A DNA stretch of 12,680 nucleotides, taken from positions 1 to 12,680 of the forward strand of contig JACGUK010000030.1 in the NCBI GenBank assembly GCA_024256265.1, read 5' to 3'. Position 1 is the stretch's first letter. Each line of letters begins with the position of its first letter. This DNA comes from an archaeon (GTDB lineage Archaea; Thermoproteota; Nitrososphaeria; Nitrososphaerales; JACAEJ01). Below, piece after piece: positions 6,715 through 12,680 of the stretch. A program made the position numbers and the translations under genes. A model generated the notes under the pieces. It had not been told where the DNA came from and searched no databases. It saw only the letters and a program-made list of their open reading frames with translations.

Positions 6715-7395
6715 ATGAAGAGAAAAAATAAGAATATTTGGGATGGAAAAGAGTTAATCTGGGCAGGAAATGGTAAAACCTTCCTAAGAGGGGTTGGAGA
6801 AAGTTTTCTAACTCATCCTTTCCTTGAAGAAGCCTATAGCAAGATACTGTCAATTTATAAGCCAAAGATTCATTACAAATTGTGCCTCTTTCTACCTTGC
6901 TCTTATGGAAAACCTTACTCACAGTCATACATTCATTATATGATAATAAAATCTTTAAGAAGTTTGAAAAACGATTATGACAAAATCCATCAAGTAATAT
7001 TGACAAATGCTGGCATCGTCCCAAGAGAGTTAGAGGAGCATTATCCATTTTGCTGCTACGATTGGAACCCTAAGTTTGAAAATTCTGACATAAAAGATAG
7101 ATACGCTGATGTGCTCTTTAAAAGGCTCAAGGGCTACATCTTAAAATTCAATGATTATTATGAAAAATTCGCTTGCTATCTAAGATGGAACTCTGATACC
7201 TATAGAGCAATAAAGAGAGTTGAATTTGATTTTGATTTAAAGATTCCTAACTTTTCTTTAAATTCAATTAGCATAGAGAAATCAGAAATCGATGAGATAG
7301 CTTATGGTGTTTATGATTACGAGGATGATCTAATCCTAATAACATCAAAGAACCTTCAGAATTTGATTCAAAGGGTAAAGGAGGCTATAATTTGA
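6715..7395 (+). CDS. arcS: Archaeosine synthase core-domain protein (ArcS, short form)
   Basis: ArcS transfers lysine to the nitrile of preQ0 at position 15 of archaeal tRNA; RaSEA then cleaves the product to archaeosine. The hallmark PC-x3-KPY-x2-S-x2-H motif is intact as PCSYGKPYSQSYIH (residues 61-74). A second conserved segment is GIVPRELEEHYPFCCYDW (100-117). At 226 residues the protein corresponds to the catalytic core only. The N-terminal transglycosylase-like part and C-terminal PUA domain of long euryarchaeal ArcS are absent, as reported for core-only forms in other archaea. Start ATG 6715 is likely leaderless, with a TATA box 27 bases upstream. The C-terminal third (from about 165) is acidic and less recognisable. 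A radical SAM gene of the RaSEA type lies 787 bases downstream on the same strand, strongly supporting the pathway. Cys113-Cys114 are adjacent in this copy. Confidence 0.88.
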   Translation: MKRKNKNIWDGKELIWAGNGKTFLRGVGESFLTHPFLEEAYSKILSIYKPKIHYKLCLFLPCSYGKPYSQSYIHYMIIKSLRSLKNDYDKIHQVILTNAGIVPRELEEHYPFCCYDWNPKFENSDIKDRYADVLFKRLKGYILKFNDYYEKFACYLRWNSDTYRAIKRVEFDFDLKIPNFSLNSISIEKSEIDEIAYGVYDYEDDLILITSKNLQNLIQRVKEAII

Positions 7396-7451
7396 TGGCT
7401 TAAAGGTAGAGGAGAAGTGAGGCTTTTGAGGATTTTATTCTCAGATTAGCA

Positions 7452-7727
7452 TCAGTCTTCGTATATCGATTCCCGTTTTCCAGCATGAGTTACGTAGATC
7501 GTCTTTTGTTTTTTATCCACATAGAATATTACCCTGTACTCCCCTAGCCTTATTCTATACATTCTTTCGATGCCTTCGAGTTTCTCAACGTCCGACTCTC
7601 TGAGAATTAGGGGGTAGTCAACAAGTTTTTCTATAGACTCCTTTATCTTGTTCTTCAGCTTCTCATTCATGAGGTTCTTTAAGAAATTGGCAACCCTTCT
7701 ATGAATCAGTATCTTATACTTAGACAC
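7452..7727 (-). CDS. RelE/ParE-superfamily toxin (probable mRNA interferase)
   Basis: The 91-residue basic protein has the RelE fold pattern. An N-terminal strand (KYKILIHRRV) is followed by a helix pair (ANFLKNLMNEKLKNKIKESIEKL). The beta-sheet core shows as MYRIRLGEYRVIFYVD (56-71) and TIYVTHAGKRESIYED (76-91). The arginines of YRIR and YRVIF and the final HAGKRESIY segment match RelE-type toxins, which cut mRNA on the ribosome. The start is GTG 7725-7727, which overlaps the last eight bases of the antitoxin gene, so the toxin is translationally coupled to it. There is no sign of a frameshift. It is convergent with arcS, 56 bases apart. Confidence 0.88.
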   Translation of the reverse strand: MSKYKILIHRRVANFLKNLMNEKLKNKIKESIEKLVDYPLILRESDVEKLEGIERMYRIRLGEYRVIFYVDKKQKTIYVTHAGKRESIYED

Positions 7728-7935
7728 TTTTAATTTCCTCTAGAGTTAAGTAATTACCACTTTTCATCTCGTTGATGGATTTTCTTATCTCTTCAATTTC
7801 TATTTCGCTCAGCTTCACTTTTGGTAACTCTCTCACTATGACCTCTTCAATTAAGTCCTCTAGAAAATCGAGCCTCTCGTTGATAGCTTTAACCTCCTTG
7901 TATATTGCTTCTAAGGTTACACTTTCACTTTCCAT
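7720..7935 (-). CDS. RelB-like antitoxin
   Basis: This small acidic protein of 71 residues (ATG 7935; GTG 7944 would add three) lies directly upstream of the toxin gene and overlaps it by eight bases. Residues 5-35 form a heptad-like helix (EAIYKEVKAINERLDFLEDLIEE) suited to dimerisation. The C-terminal part (SINEMKSGNYLTLEEIKSV) resembles the neutralising tail of RelB-type antitoxins, where SGNY-LTLEE motifs are common. No classic ribbon-helix-helix or AbrB DNA-binding domain is visible, so autoregulation is uncertain. AT-rich TTATTTTTATT at about 7953-7963 is a likely TATA element. The pair has no further accessory gene. Confidence 0.8.
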   Translation of the reverse strand: MESESVTLEAIYKEVKAINERLDFLEDLIEEVIVRELPKVKLSEIEIEEIRKSINEMKSGNYLTLEEIKSV

Positions 7936-7944
7936 GAAGCTCAC

Positions 7945-8182
7945 TAAGGTTGAATAAAAATAAAGAATGAATTTAAGTTTTTACAAATAAGGCTTCATAG
8001 AGATATGTGGTATGGAATCGATGACATAATTGCCCTCTTTGAAGGTCAGATAGGGGAGATAATTAATAATAGCATTTAATGAATATAAAAACAAGCCCAA
8101 CTTTATGCATTAATAAAGATAGAAGTTCTTCTTTTTAAGAGTAAAGGCTTATTAGTAGAATCAATACTTTTTACGATGCTTT
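7945..8182. other. Intergenic region between the toxin-antitoxin pair and the radical SAM gene
   Basis: These 238 AT-rich bases hold a probable antitoxin promoter at the left end and a TATA-like AATATAAAAAC near 8083-8093. Another TATA-like element (GCTTATTAG, about 8145-8153) lies 30 bases before the radical SAM start. A short open frame at 8005-8079 encodes a 24-residue peptide and may be a gene remnant. No RNA gene, inverted repeat border or insertion sequence end was recognised. Confidence 0.4.
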
Positions 8183-8917
8183 ATGATAGGTGTAATTTAT
8201 GATGAAAAAGAAAAAAGGATAATAGCAATATTGAAGGGCTTTGTCTGCTCTTGGAATAGATGCACCTTCTGTTGCTTTTATGAAGAAGCTGCAAAGGATC
8301 TTAACGATCTAATCTTAACAGCTAGAGAAATTATCACAAGAATAAAAGGTTTGATGAATGAAAAGCCTGTAGATAGAATATCTTTCTTTAATGGAGGTTC
8401 TTTCTTCGAGTTGCCACTGAGCGTAATTCATGATCTCTCAAAGGTAACAAATAAGAAAATAACAGAAATAGAGAGCAGACCAGAGTTTCTTAGCATGGAT
8501 AGCATTCACCATTTATGCCATATATTGAAACCAAGCAAGCTTATCATAAGGATAGGCCTTGAATCTATTCATAATGACATAAGAAACGATCTTTTGAATA
8601 AAGGAATAGAGGATTCTGAGGTGAAGAGGATAATAGTGCTTAGAGATGAAGTGAAGAGTGAGTTCGACGATTCGATAGAATTCATAGCCTACGTTCTATT
8701 TGGCATAGAAGGGATTGATGAGAAGAGTGTCATTATGAGTGTAAGAGAGTTCAAAGAGTCTCTAGATGGTGTAATAGCTATAAAGTACAGAAGGTATCAT
8801 GAATGGATGCCAAAAGAAGCAAAAGTCTCTCAAAAATTGCTAAAATTTCTAAGAATAAATTGCCTTGATGTGGATTTGACAGAATCTGAGATATGGAGAA
8901 TAAATTATCAACCTTAG
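8183..8917 (+). CDS. Radical SAM protein, short RaSEA-type (archaeosine lyase step)
   Basis: RaSEA uses a 4Fe-4S cluster and SAM to split the lysine adduct made by ArcS, yielding archaeosine in tRNA. This 244-residue protein has cluster cysteines C22, C27 and C30 in VCSWNRCTFC, a CX4CX2C spacing common in MiaB/Elp3-like radical SAM proteins. A glycine loop FNGGSFFE (69-76) takes the place of the SAM-binding GGE motif. ESRPEFL (97-103), IRIGLES (122-128) and LLNKGIED (137-144) match the RaSEA/TIGR01210 family as I recall it. It is shorter than the roughly 310-360 residues I expect, lacking part of the N-terminal lead and the C-terminal region. ATG 8183 is the only good start; an ATG at 8175 stops after four codons. 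Location near arcS on the same strand supports the assignment. A different radical SAM role remains possible. Confidence 0.8.
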   Translation: MIGVIYDEKEKRIIAILKGFVCSWNRCTFCCFYEEAAKDLNDLILTAREIITRIKGLMNEKPVDRISFFNGGSFFELPLSVIHDLSKVTNKKITEIESRPEFLSMDSIHHLCHILKPSKLIIRIGLESIHNDIRNDLLNKGIEDSEVKRIIVLRDEVKSEFDDSIEFIAYVLFGIEGIDEKSVIMSVREFKESLDGVIAIKYRRYHEWMPKEAKVSQKLLKFLRINCLDVDLTESEIWRINYQP

Positions 8918-8941
8918 ATGTTGATAGTAAGATAATTCTTC

Positions 8942-9889
8942 CTAACCACTTGGATGAATCACACTAACTACTTCTATGCTTTCCCAAGGATTATCTCCTA
9001 CAAAAGCACCTACATAATTGTAAGCATCATGAGTTGCAGGGTCTACCCAATTCTCGCCTCCAGGGTCTCCCCATGTAGCTTCAATAAGATAGTATTTTTC
9101 ACCATTATACTCGTAGTACCATCGAGAATCCCTCCCATAGTCATAAAGATCGTCAGGAGGAGAGGATAAGCTAACAGCAAGCATACAATGCCCGCCACCA
9201 TCAGCCTCGACAAGCAAGATTATCACATCAAAACCCCCAGCAAGCAGTATTGAAGCTGTTAACACTGCTAGGTTATCACAGTCTCCCGATCCTTCAACTA
9301 TAGTTTCTATAGGATACTTCGTGTATAATGTAACGTTATAGCACATCTGGTGCACCAACTGTACAGCAAGGTTTACAAAGACTTCTTCATCACCATCGCT
9401 CACTTGCCAAAGATCATTTGCTATCTCTCTTATCACATCGCTCTCTGAGTCACTCCATGAGTTAGCGGTCTTCGATATATTCCCCTCAGTAGCCCTGTCC
9501 TCGAGAAGGGCTGGGGTATGAGTTTCTACATCGAACCTATAATTGTAGTAATCACTGGACTTTACCTTATACCATACATACCAGTATTCATCGGTCTTGT
9601 AGTTATATAGAGGAAGCATCGTAAAGTAAAAGACTTCTCTAGTTTGTTTTTCGAACAGACCTAGTGTATCATTTATCTGGTTATAATTATCTTGTAACTC
9701 GTTAATTTCGATGACTTTATTCTCATATAGGCTTTTCCATCTGCTAACATCTGGAGATAGAGTTAGGTAAGCAAGTCCGTAGCCTGCAATAGAGCCAATC
9801 AGTATGCCCAAAATTAAACCGATTACAACATATTTACCAAAACCTTTCTTCTTTACAATCTCTGGTGGTGGAGGAGGAATATAACTCAT
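8942..9889 (-). CDS. Membrane-anchored transglutaminase-like protein with polyproline N-terminus
   Basis: The 315-residue protein starts with MSYIPPPPPE, then basic KKKGFGK and a single membrane span (residues 20-42, VVIGLILGILIGSIAGYGLAYL). The proline tip should therefore be cytoplasmic and the rest extracellular. Residues 45-82 look like a coiled stalk. The C-terminal half contains a transglutaminase/papain-like core: GDCDNLAVLTASIL with nucleophile C204, GGHCMLAV with H234, and YYLIEATWGD with E270 in the place of the third triad residue. Enzymes of this fold hydrolyse or cross-link peptides; the substrate here is unknown, perhaps a cell surface protein. Start ATG 9889 has a TATA-like TAAATATTTT about 36 bases upstream inside a tandem repeat. 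It is convergent with the radical SAM gene, 24 bases apart. Confidence 0.85.
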   Translation of the reverse strand: MSYIPPPPPEIVKKKGFGKYVVIGLILGILIGSIAGYGLAYLTLSPDVSRWKSLYENKVIEINELQDNYNQINDTLGLFEKQTREVFYFTMLPLYNYKTDEYWYVWYKVKSSDYYNYRFDVETHTPALLEDRATEGNISKTANSWSDSESDVIREIANDLWQVSDGDEEVFVNLAVQLVHQMCYNVTLYTKYPIETIVEGSGDCDNLAVLTASILLAGGFDVIILLVEADGGGHCMLAVSLSSPPDDLYDYGRDSRWYYEYNGEKYYLIEATWGDPGGENWVDPATHDAYNYVGAFVGDNPWESIEVVSVIHPSG

Positions 9890-9917
9890 AATCGATCCAA
9901 GTTTACTGTAAATCTAT

Positions 9918-9949
9918 TCAAAATATTTAACTATTACTCAAAATATTTA
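9918..9949. repeat. Tandem 12-bp repeat in the transglutaminase-like gene promoter
   Basis: TCAAAATATTTA occurs at 9918-9929 and again, identical, at 9938-9949, exactly 20 bases apart, about two helical turns. Each copy contains the palindrome AAATATTT. The proximal copy probably supplies the TATA box of the minus-strand gene at 8942-9889; the distal one could be a second TATA box or a regulator site. Confidence 0.45.
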
Positions 9950-10044
9950 CATTTCTAGATTATTGCTTTATTACAAAATCCATGAGATGCTTAATTCTTT
10001 AAAAGCTTACTAGGGTCAAGACTTTATTACGATGGGCTATACTT

Positions 10045-10069
10045 TTTTATAATAGACGGAATTTATAAC
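10045..10069 (+). promoter_or_regulatory. TATA-like elements before gins23
   Basis: TTTTATAATA (10045-10054) and AATTTATAACC (10059-10069) lie 35-60 bases before the TTG start at 10104. The closer one would give a leader of about 10-15 bases. No good Shine-Dalgarno sequence precedes the TTG. Confidence 0.35.
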
Positions 10070-10103
10070 CATTAGCCTTACTAAAGTGTGAAGAAGATTT
10101 AAC

Positions 10104-10667
10104 TTGAGCAAGTTAGATAAAGAATCATCAATCATAGACTTTCTTAAGGATTATGAGATAGGCTTCTTATTGGTCCCTGTCAAAGTCATCATCAAGCAGG
10201 ATTTGCCAGCCATAGAGATAGGCTCAGTAAATCTGCCTGAAGCTCATGAAGGAGATGTGATAGAAGTCCCAAGATGGGTAGCTGAGATTATGGTGCAGAT
10301 GAACTTTGCTGAGCTTCAAGAAGAGAGCTTTAATTTAGAGCTCTTTAAGGCTTTGAGCAGAGAGCGTATGCAAGATCCTTCACAAATCTCCACTTTGAAG
10401 GCCGACTTCTACCCTGAGATGAAGAGACGGATGAAATTGACGAAGTCCATGATGGAAAGAGATGAGAGTTTAAAGGAAGTATATGAAAAGTTTTCATCTT
10501 CAGCCTATGATCTTATAGCTTTAAGGACGAGCAAGCTATTATATTTGGCATCATCGCCTCTATCACCAGATTTGGAGAAAAAGATAACCCCAGAAGAGAA
10601 GAATCTCTTCGAACTTATTCGCTCTATAATCGAAAATTGGAGGAAGGCAATCCTAGAGGTTGAATGA
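10104..10667 (+). CDS. gins23: GINS complex subunit Gins23 (Psf2/Psf3-like)
   Basis: GINS bridges MCM and the Cdc45/RecJ-like protein in the replicative CMG helicase. The 187-residue protein has a small beta domain first (about 20-70: LLVPVKVIIKQDLPAIEIG, then EGDVIEVPRWVAEIMVQMNFAELQ). A helical domain follows (75-187) with SSSAYDLIALRTSKLLYLAS and TPEEKNLFELIRSIIENWR. The B-then-A domain order marks the Gins23 type rather than Gins15 (A then B). TTG 10104 is the first possible start after an in-frame TGA at 10089, and any ATG start would cut into the beta domain. mcm follows after one base, an arrangement known in Sulfolobus, and this neighbourhood supports the call. The two should be co-transcribed and translationally coupled. 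Confidence 0.87.
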   Translation: MSKLDKESSIIDFLKDYEIGFLLVPVKVIIKQDLPAIEIGSVNLPEAHEGDVIEVPRWVAEIMVQMNFAELQEESFNLELFKALSRERMQDPSQISTLKADFYPEMKRRMKLTKSMMERDESLKEVYEKFSSSAYDLIALRTSKLLYLASSPLSPDLEKKITPEEKNLFELIRSIIENWRKAILEVE

Positions 10668-10668
10668 T

Positions 10669-12680
10669 GTGAGCATAATTACTCCGGCAAAGCTTACTGA
10701 AGCTCTGGAATCCTTTCTGAAGACTTTCAAGGATAAAAGTGGCAAATTAAAGTATAGAGCAAGACTCTCCCAGATGGTCTCTATAGGTTCGAAATCTCTA
10801 GTAGTAGACTTTGAGGATCTTCTTATGCATAATTTGGATGTAGCGAATAGACTTCAAAATGAGCCTGATGACATCATACCAAGCTTCATCAAGGCAACTT
10901 ATGAGGCTCTTAGAGCAGAAAATCCTGATTACGCTGAAAGGATTCGTAAGGATATTCAGGTAAGGATAAGGAACCTTACTGATAAGCTGTCTTTAAGGCG
11001 AATAACTACAGAGCATCTTGATAAGCTAGTCTCTGTTAATGGAATGGTGGTTAGAGCATCGGAATTAAAGCCTTTAGCATTAGAAGCAGCCTTCAGATGC
11101 ACAAAAGGGCATATAACAAAGATACCACAATCTGGAATTATTTTAAGAAAGCCTTCAAGATGCTCCGAAGCCAATTGTAAATCCATCAAGTTTGAGCTTG
11201 ATATGAAGAGTACTGTCTTTATAGATTACCAGATAATAAGGCTACAAGAGCTACCGGAAGAGCTGCCACCTGGACAGCTTCCTCAAGCCTTCGATGTGAG
11301 CTTACAAGGAGACATCGTGAATACTGCAAGACCTGGTGATAGGGTCGTACTGACAGGCATAATGAGGGCTGAAGCAGAGTACTCTCAATCTGCAGGAAAG
11401 CTTAGACTCTTTAGATCAAGAATAGAAGGAAATTACGTAGAAGTATTGGGTAAAGAGCCCGAGTTTATACAGATAACAAAGGAGGAAGAAGAGCTTATTC
11501 ATAGTATGGCTTCTCAGCCAGGAGCTTATGAAAGGCTCATAGAATCTGTAGCCCCTGCCATCCATGGTTTCGAGACCCAGAAGGAAGCCATACTCCTCCT
11601 CGTTACAGGCTCCCCTCAAAGGGTTATGCCTGATTCCACAACGATCAGGGGCGATGTAAACGTATTATTGGTGGGAGACCCTGGTACTGCTAAGAGTGAG
11701 ATTCTTAAGTATACAGCTAGGATAGCTCCAAGAGGGTTATACACATCTGGGCGTGGCAGTACTGCAGCAGGCTTGACAGCAGCAGTTGTTAGAGAAAGGA
11801 CAGGGATGATGATGCTGGAAGCTGGGGCTGTAGTCTTGGCAGATCAAGGTGTCGCAGCGATAGATGAATTTGACAAGATGCGCACTGAGGATAGAAACGC
11901 ATTACATGAGATGATGGAACAGCAGACTGTAAGCGTAGCGAAGGGAGGGATAGTGGCAACCTTGAATGCTAGAACATCCATCTTAGCTGCTTCAAATCCT
12001 ATACTTGGCAAGTATGATCCCTACAGGAATATTGCAGATAATCTGAACCTTCCAATCCCATTATTAACTCGATTCGATCTTATATTCGTATTAAGAGACA
12101 TACCTGATAGAGCCAAGGATGAGCAATTGGCTAGGCATGTATTAGAGTTGCATAGGAAAGGAGAGTATGTCACAGCTCCTCCTATAGATTCTAATCTTCT
12201 TCGCAAGTATATAATGTACGCTAAGAAAATTCAACCAATCCTAACAAAAGAGGCAGAGGAGAAGATACTAGAGTATTACCTTGAGATGAGAAAGATAGGT
12301 TCAGAGTTCATGATAACTGTCACGCCTAGGCAATTGGAATCCTTGATAAGGTTGGCTACAGCAAGAGCTAGAATAATGCTACGTGATAAAGTTACAGAAG
12401 AGGATGCTATAAGGGCGATATCTCTTATGAGAAGGATGCTTGAGACAGTTGGCGTTGATGTGAAGACAGGCAAGATAGACCTCGGAGTACTTCATGGAAG
12501 GCCTTTGAGCGAAAGAACATTATTGGAGACAGCTTTAGACATATTCAAGACTCTTGAAGGCCCTCAAAAGAATCCAGTAGAAGGTAGAGCATTCATAGAC
12601 GAGTTGGTTAAGACCAAGAAGTTCACTCAAGAAGACGCTCAAAGGATGCTTCAGACTTTGAATCGTAGCGGTCAGATTTA
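10669..12680 (+). CDS. mcm: Replicative DNA helicase MCM, 3' end beyond the window
   Basis: This is the hexameric 3'-5' helicase motor of the archaeal replisome. GTG 10669 starts one base after the gins23 stop, and GAGGTTGA at 10656-10663 is a good ribosome binding site. The frame is open to the window end, giving 670 residues of an expected 680-700. The N-terminal domain has a zinc site with C144, H148, C165 and C170, a C3H type with CX3H and CX4C spacing. In the AAA+ core, Walker A is VGDPGTAKSE (K342), Walker B is VAAIDEFDKM (D399, E400), sensor 1 is in AASNPILGKYD (N443), and the arginine finger is in LLTRFDL (R468). Sensor 2 is in TPRQLESLIRLA. The final part (EGRAFIDELVKTKKFTQEDAQRML) is the winged-helix domain. 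No intein interrupts the Walker motifs. Confidence 0.98.
   Translation, partial: MSIITPAKLTEALESFLKTFKDKSGKLKYRARLSQMVSIGSKSLVVDFEDLLMHNLDVANRLQNEPDDIIPSFIKATYEALRAENPDYAERIRKDIQVRIRNLTDKLSLRRITTEHLDKLVSVNGMVVRASELKPLALEAAFRCTKGHITKIPQSGIILRKPSRCSEANCKSIKFELDMKSTVFIDYQIIRLQELPEELPPGQLPQAFDVSLQGDIVNTARPGDRVVLTGIMRAEAEYSQSAGKLRLFRSRIEGNYVEVLGKEPEFIQITKEEEELIHSMASQPGAYERLIESVAPAIHGFETQKEAILLLVTGSPQRVMPDSTTIRGDVNVLLVGDPGTAKSEILKYTARIAPRGLYTSGRGSTAAGLTAAVVRERTGMMMLEAGAVVLADQGVAAIDEFDKMRTEDRNALHEMMEQQTVSVAKGGIVATLNARTSILAASNPILGKYDPYRNIADNLNLPIPLLTRFDLIFVLRDIPDRAKDEQLARHVLELHRKGEYVTAPPIDSNLLRKYIMYAKKIQPILTKEAEEKILEYYLEMRKIGSEFMITVTPRQLESLIRLATARARIMLRDKVTEEDAIRAISLMRRMLETVGVDVKTGKIDLGVLHGRPLSERTLLETALDIFKTLEGPQKNPVEGRAFIDELVKTKKFTQEDAQRMLQTLNRSGQI

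Noticed and set aside
6623..7048. Minus-strand open frame of 141 codons opposite arcS
   Set aside because: It overlaps the conserved ArcS motif region on the other strand and includes the promoter; it has no recognisable family and its composition looks like antisense sequence.
7945..8182. Possible tRNA, C/D-box RNA or insertion sequence end in the gap beside the toxin-antitoxin pair
   Set aside because: No T-loop (GGTTCRA), no paired C and D boxes and no terminal inverted repeats could be found by reading both strands.
11680..11910. Possible intein in mcm, a known archaeal intein host
   Set aside because: The Walker A to Walker B interval is continuous and of normal length, with no splicing-domain motifs.

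Overview
The window reads as a piece of an archaeal chromosome, low in GC. MCM helicase sits beside a GINS subunit. Both genes of an archaeosine (tRNA G+15) pathway are present. TATA-like boxes lie 23-37 bp upstream of several starts, and TTG/GTG starts are common. The short core-only archaeosine synthase and the gene set suggest a TACK-type archaeon (Thaumarchaeota/Bathyarchaeota-like). That placement is inference, not proof.

Layout. Position 1-231 is the 3' end of a flavodoxin-like gene. From 328 to 2294 runs a probable operon, pdxS-pdxT plus a small conserved-looking gene of unknown function; PdxS and PdxT together form PLP synthase. At 2346-4010 is a large type I membrane protein whose architecture and a few short motifs recall ribophorin I (Ost1), a subunit of the eukaryotic oligosaccharyltransferase. 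Three minus-strand genes follow: a class V PLP aminotransferase (4118-5269), a four-helix membrane protein with a proline tail (5459-5884), and a SerB-like HAD phosphatase (5958-6590).

From 6715 to 8917 two plus-strand genes look like the two catalytic steps of archaeosine formation: the ArcS core (lysine transfer to preQ0-tRNA) and a short radical SAM protein of the RaSEA type (lyase step). A RelB/RelE-type toxin-antitoxin pair on the opposite strand lies between them. At 8942-9889 (minus) is a membrane-anchored transglutaminase-like protein with a polyproline N-terminus. The right end is gins23-mcm, a DNA replication pair separated by one base; mcm runs off the window near its C-terminus.

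Functional threads are cofactor supply (PLP made by PdxST, with a PLP enzyme nearby), possible serine/glycine metabolism (aminotransferase and phosphatase), tRNA modification, surface proteins, and replication. No rRNA, tRNA, CRISPR array, insertion sequence or intein was recognised. No gene-free stretch exceeds 300 bases; the longest are 7945-8182 and 9890-10103. All family assignments come from motif recognition by eye, with no database search.
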